This document shows, piece after piece, positions 1-11,405 of a stretch of DNA of 64,000 nt; positions within the stretch are counted from its first letter, which is position 1, and each line of letters begins with the position of its first letter. The stretch covers positions 806,001 through 870,000 of the forward strand of contig JAPEUQ010000013.1 of the NCBI GenBank assembly GCA_027946365.1. Direction: 5' to 3'. Made by a program: the position numbers and the translations under genes. The DNA is from Kalmusia sp. IMI 367209. Taxonomy: Eukaryota > Ascomycota > Dothideomycetes > Pleosporales > Didymosphaeriaceae. The notes beneath the pieces are model-generated. The model ran no database searches. It was not told the origin of the DNA and was given only the letters and a program-made list of their open reading frames with translations.

Positions 1-570
1 GCGAACCCAGCTAGGTCATTCAAATTCGAAAACGATTGAGATCATGCACAATCTTAGTGCGGTTTACCGAGGTCAAAAGCGACTCGACGCAGATCAGCTG
101 CTCCTGAGCGATGGAATTGTTTCTTCCTTGGCATCATAAAAAATTTCATAATAAGTTGATGCACCTGGAAGCTGGCAACCTGATTGAAATCGGCCAACTT
201 TATTGATATTCTATATGATTGTGTTATTATTAAGCAAAGAATCGTATATGGTCTAAAGGATAGTAGACTAAATAACATAGCAGCGGCTCCACTCCTGCTT
301 TTTTTTGATAGCTCAAAATGTGTGTTAAAAGCGGTGACAGTGAAGGTGTTGCGCTCCCACCAAGCTTGTCAGATCAATGATTAGATCAACAAGCGAGGCT
401 TAGCACTAATACTCTACTAAATCTGCCATTTCAATGGGTGTAGTATTCTAAAAATTGAAACCTAATTCTATTGCCTTCCTAGCTAATAGTCTGCTACACG
501 TGACTTACTACGAAGGCTAATTTAGGCAGAAAGCTAGTTAGTGTGTGGCAGTGTAACATGCTGCACCTGT
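1..570. other. AT-rich intergenic region with a repeat copy
   Basis: I see no supportable gene. Short ORFs here lack intron signals or family resemblance. The stretch about 225-350 resembles sequence at about 48548-48662 and 48711-48783 and is listed separately as a repeat. Confidence 0.5.
225..350 (+). repeat. Dispersed repeat copy A
   Basis: This shares ordered short blocks with two copies near 48.6 kb. The blocks are a TAATA...AAGCA...AAAG lead-in, GTCTAA followed by GATAGTA-AC, then CAGCGG(C/T)TCC and CTCCTGCTTT, then GCTCAAAA and AAAGCGGTG. Similarity is imperfect, with small indels, as in an old non-coding repeat. No ORF, inverted repeat or target-site duplication was recognised, so the class is unknown. 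Confidence 0.5.
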
Positions 571-580
571 GTATATATAT
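571..580 (+). promoter_or_regulatory. TATA box of the DUF6601-like gene
   Basis: A GTATATATAT run followed by CCCCC lies 87 bp before the ATG at 667, a normal fungal TATA-to-start distance. It supports 667 as the real start. Confidence 0.5.
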
Positions 581-666
581 CCCCCAGACTGTTCTCTAGC
601 TCCTCATTCGATAGTTGATACCGATTACCTGTTTCTGCAAAGCAATTTCATTGGCCTCATATAGCG

Positions 667-1688
667 ATGCTCAACCCTGCTCGCTTTGTTCCCTTCGGTA
701 GAGAGATTGAATTGAACGCAGATCTTCAAGAGTTAGAACCCGGCAAGGAAGACACCATTCCCTTCGACACATCAGATTCTAAACCATTGCGACTGCCTGG
801 ACAACCTGGAATCTTTCTCAAGAAACCATTCGACAGATTGATCACATTTCTTGAGAGCGATCTTGAAACGCGCGATCTGAATAAGTTAGCTCCCCGGTTA
901 TGGCTCGTTGCCACTCAAAACAGCTCCCACATCTCACCCCTTCATGACCAACGTGTTCGAGGGCGTCGCATCGTCATTTCGGAGAGTCCACGAATGCACC
1001 TCTTATGGATTCGAGATGAGATCTTCATCAAGCCTTTGCCTACGTATTTGCTCTCAAATACTTTCTGGGATATATTTCTTTTTTCTCTTCCACCTCGCCA
1101 ATCGCGGAGCCTTTGCGAGGACGCCTAAGACGAGCTGCTCTAGGTTATATGAGAACGTATTATCATCTTGTCAAACATGAGTCGGACTTCCACTTTGCCG
1201 TGGAAAATAAGCTCATCCCGCAAACGGTCACTTTCGAGAAGTTTCATGACTTCATCCAGTCGTTTGCTGGCATAATCGACGAAGAAGTGTCTCCACGCTA
1301 TCTCTACGGCGAATTGCGCCTAGGGCGGATAAACTTCTGGTCCAGAGTGTTTCTCCGTAATCTTAGGTATCATAAGGTTCACCGCACATATGGCGCTCAC
1401 TATGCCCGCTTCTACGGTCCTTTGGTGCTCGTCTTCGCTTTTCTCACCACCATTCTAGGCGCACTGCAAGTGACCCTACAAGCACAGCCGGCGTGGTCTG
1501 AAGTAAACTGGCTACGGTTTCAAGAAGGGAGTTTGCTGTTTGCGATTACCACCATCATCGTCGTGGTCTTCAGCTCCTTTGTACCTGTTTTATATATGTT
1601 AGCGATGGGCCTTGATGAGCTTATTTATGCGCTTCGTAGTCTTTCTACGCGGCGCCAGAAGCTTGCGGCCGATCCAAAGTTGTGGTAG
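667..1688 (+). pseudogene. DUF6601-like membrane protein, frameshifted
   Basis: The N-terminal part (667 to about 1085) and C-terminal part (about 1085-1688) lie in different frames but read as one protein of about 340 residues. The first frame carries FVPFGREIELNADLQ and the block LPGQPGIFLKKPFDRLI. The second carries ALGYMRTYYHLVKHESDF and two C-terminal TM segments (LVLVFAFLTTILGAL and LFAITTIIVVVFSSFVPVLY). I recall this pattern as the fungal DUF6601 family, with no known function. No GT-AG intron can join the parts, because the change of frame falls in the T-rich run 1074-1088 with no donor there. A single missing base in a T run would explain it. The rest is intact with no other stop, so it is either a recent pseudogene or an assembly error. 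Confidence 0.65.
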
Positions 1689-1732
1689 ATGTTTATTTTA
1701 TAACTAGTTAATGTTGCTTCGGCAGGATATCC

Positions 1733-3002
1733 TTAATGAGCGTCCCATCTCAACCTGCCCATCAAGAGAAACTCCTCTAGTGGAACACCCTGTTCATGTT
1801 GCCAACGTGCTTCAAGATCTGACTGATTGAAAACCTCATTCCATGTCCAGATCAATTCCCTCCAGTAGCAGACTTCCGCCGCAGGGGAGAGATATTTCAT
1901 TCCGAATGTCCGAAAGGCATTATTGGCAATCCGGCGCGCCTTACTATCATCTCTTCGGAGCTCCATCATCTTATCTTCCAGATCGCTAAAGTCTCGATTA
2001 ATAAGCACAGCATTCTGACTAGGACCCTCGAACCTTAATGACCCGTGGAAATGCTCGACCCAATTAAGTTCGTGTACAAAGACAACGCTCCGACAATTCA
2101 GCAAGTACTTCAGACGCCCAGAATATGTCTTACCCTCAACGTGTGCTAGATATTTATATCGGCAGTGATCTGGCATACTGCGATATCGTCTCCTCAACTC
2201 TTGTGCATCGGTCCAATTCAACGTGTCTACATCTGCCCAGAGCTTATCCCGAGTTTTATTTAGAAAAAATCTCCCGGATCTGCACCATCGCCTTCCCGCG
2301 CCAGAATAGCCGGTCGTCCTTCGTAACCCAAGGGACTCCACCCTCATACTCGTCCTCAGGAGAGAAAGTGCTGCTCCCATCAATCTCGCGCACGGCCCGC
2401 TGTAATTTTGCATACTCTCCCACCATAGGCTCCGGCCACGCCCAGAAACCATAATCGGGCATCAACCATGGCTCAGAGTCGTTCAATCCGCGAGTATACC
2501 CCCAGCTCGGTGTTCCGGGTGTCGGGAAATCATCGGTCATGAGAACGAACTCTGTATTTGGTAGCGGGTATCGCGCTGTGATGACGGCACGATGCAGCGC
2601 CTGCAACGTGGCGTAGTCTCTGCTGAAGTCGGATTTCTGGTGCGCGAGGATAAAGACGGAGTTAAAATGGAGACGGACTCTTAGGTAACCCTTTTTAGGT
2701 GCAATGGCGTCAAGATCTTCGAGTGTAATATACCGTCGAATGTCATCATGTTTGTGCCAGGCACGTTTAGATTCGAGGTCGAGAAACAAGAACGGGAAGG
2801 CTTGGTGACATTGCCGAGGAGTAAGAAAGAGATTGCGACTGTCTGTGTCAACAGACCATTTCTTATCGAAATTTGCATCAGGAATTGGCGATATTGCTTG
2901 GAACAACGTAGAACAAATCTTGTAAAAGTAGTTGAAACCCAATGGGAGAATAATAGATAATATGAGGCCCGCCAATACCAATACTGTAGTAGCGCGGGCC
3001 AT
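1733..3002 (-). pseudogene. GT90 (CAP10-type) glycosyltransferase, frameshifted
   Basis: This is a type II membrane protein. The ATG at 3002 is followed by a TM segment (TTVLVLAGLILSIILPLGF), then a luminal domain with the features of fungal GT90/CAP10 proteins: MTDDFPTP, YGFWAWPEP, LFWRGKAMVQIRE, and the signature DHCRYKYLAHVEGKTYSGRL near the C-terminus, then NRDFSDLEDKM and SPAAEVCYWRELI. Such enzymes transfer xylose or glucose in the secretory pathway; the substrate here is unknown. The frame breaks after IREIF at the six-A run 2264-2269 (T6 in sense). With five T the reading continues as IREIFLNKTRDKLWADVD, as expected of the family. No intron borders exist there. It is a one-base insertion, either real decay or a homopolymer error. 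An upstream GTG at 3077 is in frame, but ATG 3002 directly precedes the signal anchor. Confidence 0.8.
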
Positions 3003-3078
3003 ATTGTTACTGCTTTCCAGAAGGCTTTTACTAGAATAAGGACCCCTTTTATATGTAAGGTCAAGTATAGCAAGCACT

Positions 3079-4478
3079 TTGGAGTCAATACATCTGACAG
3101 TAGTGGGTTGTATTAGAGGACAGATGGATCGCTACCCAATTACTAACCCTGTAGCGGGGCACTTTATACGATAAGTCACATGATAGTATCCCATGATGCT
3201 AGGGATTTTTTCGCCAGAGCTCTCTCGTAATATTATGATAACTCGGTAGATATTAAATAATCACCCGGTTACTCTTAGCTGACTTGTTCTGATACTATAG
3301 AAAGTGCCGCCTAAGCTATAACATCACCGCTGAGCCTATCGTAGTTTGTGTGCATTGACCGAGCATGGTAACTTCTGCACGTGCTACCAGAAGTAAGCGC
3401 TAACTCAGTGTCATCTCTAGCTATTCGCTGCTTTAAAGCAGTTCCTGAAATATGTGAAGCTTGCACCAAGAACCAGATAACTGTTCCTAAAGTCACAACT
3501 CTGAGAACTGTCGCCAACGCACCATATTTCTGCATGTAAAGCGTGCGCTCCACCACTAGGCTACACGTCCGTTGTCTCTCTCTGAGATGGGCAATACTCA
3601 AATAATTGTTTTGGTAGAACATTCAGACAGTCTCGAAAAGACCGTCTTATGTCCACTGAGCTACACAGCGCGAGTATCTGTACGATCGTACAAGTCATGT
3701 AATTATTGGTCGTTGAAAAGATAATTATAGACATTTTAATCTAACAGTGTCCGTCGAAACTGTTTGATGTCAATTCTAGAAATGGATGGTAGGAGTCGTA
3801 TGATGAGATCCACACTATATACCTCACAGTGGGCTAGCGAAGCGAAGCCATCGACGAATTTGTGCACTATGCTAACTCTAATCGACCCAACGTCACAACA
3901 CGTGCTACCCATAACTACGGAACACTAAATACTCAATATTCAGGACAGCACAAATTCAATATTGATTAATTTCCGCCTAAGCAAGATACTACAATACATG
4001 CAGTTCAGCTGGCCCTACATCCACATACCCTAGTAATACAACGCCATCTATCATGCATGCAACACCGCTTAGCCGTCCTCCCGTCTAATCCCCACCGATG
4101 ATACTCTGGATGCATGCCCCGCCTACATTCCAATACATTTGGAGCTTCCATTAGTGATTTTGCGTGCACGCGACCCTCTCGCTATCCGCTGCAAGCATGT
4201 GTTCGGGCTTTCGTTGGCCCGCCCCACTTCTTCAGCTAGTAAGCGGAAGCCACCATCACCACCGGAGCTACAGAATTGGAATCTGGATCTGCGTCTCTGG
4301 AAAAGTTTGATGATTAGTCGAGCTCAAGCGAGGACCAGCGACTGGACCGGTGGACTGTTGGTAGAATGTAGTACGAGGATGAGGTGAGATTCGGCAGTGT
4401 GGTCGCGGGACAGTGTAGATGGATTTCTGAACCCCGTAGCCTTTTCTGACAGTCGTTAGATTGGTGAATCGGTCGGTC
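3079..4478. other. Intergenic region, tRNA-like remnants
   Basis: No protein gene can be supported here. The ORFs at 3311-3622 and 4139-4387 have no recognisable domains. Two minus-strand stretches with tRNA A-box-like sequence occur at 3530-3680. Confidence 0.45.
3530..3680 (-). other. Tandem tRNA-like remnants
   Basis: On the minus strand, GTGTAGCTCAGTGGAC (about 3643-3658) looks like an RNA polymerase III A box/D arm. It is followed by a five-pair anticodon-like stem CGGTC/GACTG closing the seven-base loop TTTTCGA, which would present TTC. No good T arm (GGTTCGA-type B box) follows. About 85 bp downstream a second unit, GTGTAGCCTAGTGGTGGA, has an A box but a poor anticodon stem. They look like decayed tRNA copies or the heads of a tRNA-derived repeat, not functional genes. 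Confidence 0.3.
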
Positions 4479-5024
4479 TCATTCTCCAGAGATGATCCAT
4501 TGGTTTCTTCGCCAGCCTTTGGTAGAGGTGGTCACTGTTCCGTGGAGAGTATTTTGTCGAGTAGAAACATTGTTCAGTGATACACGACGAGTATATGAAA
4601 CTGCGGTGCTCTCTATGACTTTGTCGGATGATGGATCGTATGAGTGTCGACGTAAAGTTGGCAAAGGATAGAGTCGAGGATCATATGGGCCAGGGAGAGG
4701 TTGCGGTGGAGCAATCCAGGGATATTTGAAGTTGTAGTCTGGGGTTTGAGAATCCTTGTTCGTCGTGGATTCATCTTGTCTTGGATATTCTTCCGCTAGT
4801 CCTTGGCATGATTTGGTATTCTGCTCTTGTACATAAGGGACTGGAACTGGGGTCCGAAGCCTTCTCTTTCTTGACATGTATTTGATAATGGCCAGGCGTA
4901 TGCCTGCAATAACCACTAGTGCCAATAGGAACACTCTTGGTAGAACTGAGTACTCATATTGGCTTGAGGTTGAGAGCTTTGATATGCGGTTTCGATCCGC
5001 AGGTACAGGTAGTTGAGGAGGCAT
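4479..5024 (-). CDS. Small single-TM protein, function unknown
   Basis: A single-exon ORF of 181 residues from the ATG at 5024; an upstream in-frame TTG at 5066 is unlikely. One hydrophobic segment (VFLLALVVIAGIRLAIIKYM) is followed by a basic stop-transfer patch (SRKRRLR) and a cytosolic-like tail. The tail contains the ordered block PWIAPPQPLPGPYDPRLYPL followed by PTLRRHSYDP. That proline/tyrosine-rich block looks conserved and I have a vague memory of it in unnamed Dothideomycete proteins, but I cannot name a function. There is no signal peptide before the TM, so it is probably a signal-anchored membrane protein. Serine and threonine dominate the last 60 residues. A real gene is likely; function is not inferable. 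Confidence 0.6.
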   Translation of the reverse strand: MPPQLPVPADRNRISKLSTSSQYEYSVLPRVFLLALVVIAGIRLAIIKYMSRKRRLRTPVPVPYVQEQNTKSCQGLAEEYPRQDESTTNKDSQTPDYNFKYPWIAPPQPLPGPYDPRLYPLPTLRRHSYDPSSDKVIESTAVSYTRRVSLNNVSTRQNTLHGTVTTSTKGWRRNQWIISGE

Positions 5025-8000
5025 GAGAAAGATACAAAAGAGAGAAGGCTGTACAAAGGCTTTCAATGATCACCTATGCATACGGAAGGTTGTAGACTGC
5101 TGCAAGTATCCGCTCTGCCAACCAGTCAGTGCAACGGGCACCCGCGCGCTTTCATACAACTCACATGGAAGGACGGGAGAACCGTTAGCATAAGCACTAG
5201 CTATGTATGCTCCGGTGATGGTCAGCAAAACAGTCTTGCCGCGTAGTGCCTGGCAGATTGACACAAGGGTATGAATGTGGGCGGCGGGATCAGATGCGGA
5301 AGCAGAGCTCAGGTCACATATACATCATTTTGAATAGCTCCGCCCGCCCCCGTAAATACTACCACAAGCGCCGCAATGCCCCCGCTGCTTGACCGCTCAA
5401 AATCCCTTCAGACGAACATGATCAAGCCAGCCTTTGCGGCGACACTTTGGTCACGGTCTTCGAAATGAAGCGGCGACCGGTGTTCGAGATCTCGCGCCGC
5501 ATATTTCGCAGCTTTCAGCTCTGTCCGCTTGCGCCGCGACAATGATTTACAGGATAAGGCTGCAGAACAAACCCGAAAGAAGTATAGTGGTTGGCAGTTT
5601 CAGCGCTGTCGTGCGTCTTGGGGTGGCAGTCGGAGACCCCTTCAGCTGGAGTCTGAACGATGGCGTTCCTGTGGCGCATTTGACAGGGTACGCACAGTCC
5701 TTAGAGCAGGGTTAAGCCGAGATCCGATGCCAACGGCTAGCTGGACCTTTTGCTCACACTCTCCCTTTGCGCGCCCGCCACAGGGACGAAGCTCCGCGTC
5801 TTCAAACTTGTTCTAGAGACGCGTGATGCTGAGGCGATGCCTTCAGCTACACTGTAGACGCCAGCCAAGCTTTCAAAACCTGGTAACCTCCCGTCCGGCC
5901 CACCCGAGTTATCCGAACGAGAACTATTATTGCTCTAAACAGCTCGAAATAAAGAATTAACAATGGAGCATGGTCCCCGCCTGTCAAACTGCTCCAGGAG
6001 CCGCCGTCGCCGCCAGCAGGTTATTATTATACCGCCGTAGCAGTGCCGAGGCCCCATCTCCGCAGCATGATGTCCATGGCTCCACGAAGGTGCGCGCATG
6101 GCGTTTGTGGCTTCAAGCTGCTAAAATAGCAGATCTGGGATCTCGAATACCCGTCGCTGGTTTCATGTAATAACAGCGATCGGCTGGCTCAAATATAGAG
6201 CCTCTAAAAACCAAATCTCGTCGATCTTCAGGAACCTGCAAGGAGAAGCGAGGTCCTGGCTATTCACAGCAGCCCGCCTCCAGGAGATCTAGGCCCCACC
6301 GCTGATCGCAAGAAAAGCACGAGGTCGCTTGCCGTAGGGCTGAAGCGACCGACTATCGTTAGTGTTAGGAAAGTCGAAACGATTTACTCAATAGAAAAGC
6401 GCAATCTCCTGTGTGACGAAGTTGGAGTCGCTTCACGAAGTCGCCTACAATGACACTGCCCGTGAAACATCGACTCCACACTATCACGATCGCAGTTTCA
6501 ATACAAGATCTTGATTCCAGTCAAGCCATCTCGCGCTCACTCCGACATATTTTATCACGGCGGGTCCGTACGAAGTATTTGGCATAAAGACGTGGCTACG
6601 CGGTGGATTGTGCTTCAAAATTATTGAGAGCTGACCTTCAGCAGCATCTCATTACTGGCTTTTCGCAGCAGATTGCATATTTGATGGCGTATGCTACCAA
6701 TTCGATCAGAATCGCGGATCCCGCGTTCATTTGACTTCTCAGCTCGTTATTTAGTATCATGGAATCCTACGGAGAGGCCGTTGCCACGCTGACACGTGAC
6801 CGTATATTCCAGGCACTCTCTGAATTAGGGAAAGCTGTTTCCCTCTTATCAACTTGAAACCATCTGCGCTGATGATTCTCCAGAGTGCAAAACAGGAATT
6901 CATGATTTGCGATCTTTTTCCCATGGCCGAATACTGTAGCCTGCACCTAGGGCATGCACAGCCGCATTAACCTTCCTCGACCCACTCCAATCTAGAACAA
7001 CTATCAACTGGCAGTCTACACCCCTATCAACTCTTCACGAATGAGCCTTACACAGCCATTAATCCAATATGTCGTTCACCGGTATGCTCGTCTTAGCGCC
7101 CCTCCTATTGCTTCGCCTCTTGCTACACCGGTATCTACATGTCGCGAATTAAACATGGGAGAAGAATCACGAGACGTCAATAATCCAATAAAGGCCCGGG
7201 GATGTGTGAAGAGGATGCTGCGCCCCCTTTTTCTGCTCGGCGTACCGGTTTTCCTTCGGCTGGGAGTGTGACTGGCACAGCGCCACCTCAATATGGTAAT
7301 GGACGCATACTACCTGTCTTCAGTCGCTAGCCCTCTTTCCAAATCAAGATCTCTCTCAACAATGCGATGACTGTTCGTAAGAAAAACTCGCGGAATTGTC
7401 AACCTGGGCTCGATACCCTAAGTGTGTCGTCTCTTCACGCTTTGAATAATTATTTGCGATGGCTCTACCTGTTCTGGATGGACACCTCGGCCTGAGCCCC
7501 CTTGAGACTCATCAGCCTTGCGCTTGTGATTATCGTCAAAGCTTTCGTAATTCTCGTGTTGGATATCTGCTTCGTTGAACTGATTGTAATCTAACTGTCA
7601 CCTACTTCAGCCCTAGGCCCCTCTTTAAGGCCATGATACTCCAAATGCTCCCTATTCTACACTATCATTGATCTTCGTTCATTAAGTAATTGTTGTTGGG
7701 GAAGGCGCTTCTACATGTTCGACCCGGGTTCCTCTACACGAATAGCTCTATTTCCAGACAAGCTTATATAGTCTAATGGCGCTACAGTCCCTTAGTCTCT
7801 TGTTTACGTTTGGTGGAAGCTTTGTTTACTATCTTGAAAATTGGAGTCTCATATCCGTTGCTCACAAAATCTTGCAAGCAAGAGATCATAAATTCTGGAT
7901 CTTGACCTAATTCTTCGTTGTAAAGTACGAAACGCCGTTGATGATGAAACAGATTGTCGAGTCTGATGAGGGCTGTCACAAAAAGCCATACAATATCCGA

Positions 8001-8633
8001 CACAAGTGCTCTAGGACATGACTCCCCAAGCGGTCGAGGTACGCAGTCGAAGACCGTTGTTTCTGATATTCATTGACAAAGAATACCCAACTCGATTATT
8101 TCTACGTCAAGATTTCTCTCCTGGCCCAAGATCTAACTTTGAACTAACTATTAAGATACGCCTGAGCGTCCGTGGGATGAAGGTCGTGTTGCGCCGATCC
8201 TGTCCTACAATATTTACAACCCAACAATACAATTTATTATTCATAGGAAAAAAGTTATAATACCACTACGGCCAATGATGGCGACTAGGCTAAATCAACA
8301 GTGTTCGTGTTGACGACGTTGACCCGCGGACAGCGGGGAGTAGTGTGCTAGGAAGCTGTTCCTATCATCTATCGTATTAGACAACATCAGTCCTTGTACC
8401 TTACCTGACTATTTCTTAAAAGTGGATTCAAATTCATGCGGCTAAGTGTCTCTAGTTGGTGAGGTGTTTGTAGGTGTTTAGGTAAGGGCACGACGCCAAG
8501 CTCAGTGTTGTGGAGAAGGAGCTTGCGTGACTAAGCAGCCGACTGACGTCCGTGATTGGAGCTAACTTTTCGAGAGCGACAGCTATATCGCCGTCACCAT
8601 CGCCATCCCACACGCCGCCGCACAACCATCGCC
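5025..8633. other. Gene-poor stretch
   Basis: About 3.6 kb with no supportable gene. The small ORFs at 5434-5816, 5970-6170, 7041-7291, 7782-8003 and 8018-8260 overlap each other in different frames or lack domains and splice partners. The last few hundred bases are probably the prohibitin promoter. Nothing else was recognised. Confidence 0.5.
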
Positions 8634-9582
8634 ATGGCCGGAATCCCGCAATCCATCTTCCGCTGGGTCGTCCCCGGTGCCATCGCCGTCAGTTTCGCGC
8701 AGGCCTCTATCTACGATGTTAAGGGTGGAACTCGCGCCGTCATCTTCGACAGGTTATCTGGTGTGAAGGAGAACGTGGTTAATGAGGGTACACATTTCCT
8801 GGTTCCTTGGCTGCAGAGGGCAATCGTATATGATGTGAGGACGCGACCGAGGAATATCTCGACGACGACGGGTAGCAAGGACTTGCAGATGGTCACGCTC
8901 ACACTGAGAGTGTTGCATCGACCAGAGGTGAAGCAGCTGCCGAAGATCTACCAGGTACGTTCTACCAAGCTACATTTGTTCAAGATGCGAGGCAAGCAGA
9001 GGAAGCAGAGCTGGAATTTGAGAGGTGTGCTTGGTACAACAGCTGCTGACTTGAAATCAGAACCTCGGTCTCGACTACGACGAACGTGTGCTTCCATCCA
9101 TCGGTAACGAAGTCCTAAAAGCTATTGTCGCCCAGTTCGACGCTGCCGAGCTTATCACCCAGCGAGAGGCTGTCTCGAACCGCATCCGGAACGACCTCCT
9201 CAAGCGTGCCGGCGAATTTAATATCGCACTCGAAGACGTATCCATCACACACATGACTTTCGGAAAGGAATTCACAAAGGCCGTCGAAGAGAAGCAGATT
9301 GCACAGCAAGAAGCAGAACGTGCACGATTTGTAGTCGAGAAGGCAGAGCAAGAGAGGCAAGCGAACGTCATCCGCGCAGAGGGAGAAGCCGAGGCCGCCG
9401 ATACTATCAGCAAGGCGGTTGCGAAGAGTGGTGATGGCTTGATCCTAATCCGAAGAATCGAAACGCAGAAGGACATTGCACAGATGCTAGCAAGAAACCC
9501 AAATGTCTCATACCTGCCAAACGGCGGTGCGGGCGGCGAGGGCAAGTCGGGTGGAAGCTTCCTTCTAGGCTTGAGGGGTTAA
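8634..9582 (+). CDS. phb1: Prohibitin-1
   Basis: Exons 8634-8954 and 9061-9582 (280 residues); the intron is GTACGT...CAG, phase 0. The ATG at 8634 gives the canonical start [20 protein letters not shown]. An uncleaved hydrophobic N-terminal anchor is followed by the SPFH/Band 7 domain ([55 protein letters not shown]), then a C-terminal coiled coil ([20 protein letters not shown]). Length and order match prohibitin-1. PHB1 and PHB2 form ring complexes in the mitochondrial inner membrane. They support m-AAA protease control, cristae shape and respiratory-chain assembly. No PHB2 lies in the window. An ATG-less leader ORF upstream in the same frame is ignored because the conserved start is at 8634. 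Confidence 0.97.
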
Positions 9583-11261
9583 AAAGGCTGAGGGTGAAAT
9601 AATCGGATGAAGCACTGGCAAATGTTCATGGCCAGCTAGTTTTGGCGCTGTATAATATCATCTATGGGCATGATTATTCACTGTAACGTAGGGAAATAGT
9701 CTCCTCTTTCATCTTCATTCAAACTATTCTCTTGCGTCATCGTGTCTGTCCTTGGAGTACCGTAGGCATCCTCTCATCTAGGACTTATACAGCACCCGGG
9801 CTATCTGTAGATTCGGTTTCGAAAGGCATGCTCTTGCCTGTTGCGTAGCTGCAATCCCTAAGCCTCCGCATTGCAAAGGTCCCTTCTCTCGACAATAGAT
9901 CTCTCTCGGCTTGACTGTCTACAATTCATCCATCTTACTACTGATCGATATCAGACCTTCTACAAAATCTGGTCAGCGCAGCAAGCACAGACACAATAGC
10001 GTGACATCCGCTTTATCCCCTCCGACCTGAATGACTCTGCTTTTTTTCTTAGTCCTAGCAATCTTCAGGCTTTTATCAACCTTCTTCAAACTGTAAAGCA
10101 TTACGAAAGAGTACTGGCAATAACATCATGCAATGAATGCATGCGAATTCTGGCAGATGCCCGTCCCGTCACTTTAGGAAGGATAACTTCTGGCCAATAT
10201 TACAAAACCCTCTCATGCTGGCGGGGCAGTGTGTACAAGAAGAGTGCATCTAATTCAAGGGGAGCAAATTGAAACAACGAAGGCAACAATCAGAACAGGG
10301 GTCACTCAAGTCTGTCCTTGTCCACAAGCACTAGACAACCCTCTCTTGACGCTTTTCAATTACCACCCAGGATGACCACTGGCCCTCTGCATTTACTCAT
10401 GGTGTGCCCGAAGTTCTTCGGAATATCGACGTGATCGATGACCATTGCCGTGCAGGCCCTCCCATCGCTTTGATGATGGGGATAAGGTACAAGCACGCAG
10501 CCAGGTTATCAGCTGCTATTGTAGGGTTGCTAAGAATATTTTTGACAACGTTCACGCGTACAGTACTAATTGCAGTTCCCAGCATGTCCCGAAAGTTCCC
10601 CCCTGTGCTTCCCAAGGCCATCATCAAATATACTTGTGTCTGGCATTTATCGGCACTGCCGTAGAGTTGCTCGAAGTCAATATTGTAACTTGCGTCCTAG
10701 CTATCAAGTACATGTATTACACTAGAGGTGATGACCGTGGTTGCTTGGTCTTGGGATTCGTCACGGCGCGAGAGCATGAAGCGTTGATTGTCGGATTTTG
10801 TGCCTGTGATTTGGTTGCAGTCACTCTGCGTACGTGTATGAGGGACATAATACAGGGCGAATATCAGGTATAATTTTACTTAGGCTTAGTTGCTCCTGCC
10901 CGTTGCTTCAGAATTAATACCTCATCATACGACAATGATGGGGCAAAGCAAGAGAAACAATGTTGCACTGACATGGTAGCTAGCAAGCGGTGGACTACAT
11001 TATCCGCATTGCGAATTGACCGGACCTCTAGAGGTGTGAAATACTTGCACTCCATTTCTGGCGGTCGCCACGCCGTGTCGACGAGGCCAACGCAGCTGAT
11101 ATTCGAAGATGATTATCCATTGCCAGGAATCTGTCTGTTCAGCTCATTGAGCCATTTCTCTGATTTTTCGTGTTAGCGTCCCAAACAAAGTAGAGCTATT
11201 GTGGATCAAGCGGATTCAATAACATATTACTTCCCTTCTCGGCCAAAAGCTTGGGTAGCGT
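9583..11261. other. Intergenic, no gene seen
   Basis: After the prohibitin 3' end I find only short unsupported ORFs (10397-10873 on both strands, 10973-11176). None has a domain, conserved motif or matching splice sites. Confidence 0.5.
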
Positions 11262-11405
11262 TTACTCGGCTCGGCTCTTCTCCCACGAAGATGGGTCGTC
11301 CAGGGGATTGAGGCATTCCGGCGGGGTCAATTTGGTCGCGGGTGCTGCGAAGGTACTTTCCACGGCCAATACAGTAGTTACGACGGAAAGAATGCTATAA
11401 TGCAT
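11262..11405 (-). CDS. Possible small secreted protein
   Basis: A 47-residue ORF from the ATG at 11405. It begins with a good signal peptide (MHYSILSVVTTVLAVESTFA, cleavage near AAPA) followed by a short mature part with one cysteine (TPPECLNPLDDPSSWEKSR). A TATA-like sequence in the minus sense lies at 11531-11540, about 130 bp upstream. The C-terminus may be incomplete: GTAAAC overlaps the stop region and could be a donor, but no downstream exon fits cleanly. Small secreted proteins with no paralogue are common in plant-associated fungi, and I assign no function. A chance ORF is a real possibility. Confidence 0.35.
   Translation of the reverse strand: MHYSILSVVTTVLAVESTFAAPATKLTPPECLNPLDDPSSWEKSRAE

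Noticed and set aside
4139..4387. 82-residue plus ORF
   Set aside because: No motif; lies in an intergenic tract facing the opposite-strand membrane protein gene.
5434..5816. Two overlapping plus-strand ORFs
   Set aside because: Different frames over the same bases, no recognisable protein and no TATA box or introns.
7395..7420. B-box-like GGTATCGAGCC on the minus strand
   Set aside because: No A box or acceptor stem at the right distance, so not a tRNA.
7782..8003. 73-residue minus ORF
   Set aside because: It reads partly protein-like, but no neighbouring exon, domain or start context supports a gene.
10397..10873. Overlapping ORFs on both strands
   Set aside because: No domain, no compatible splice partners, and equal coding look on both strands.
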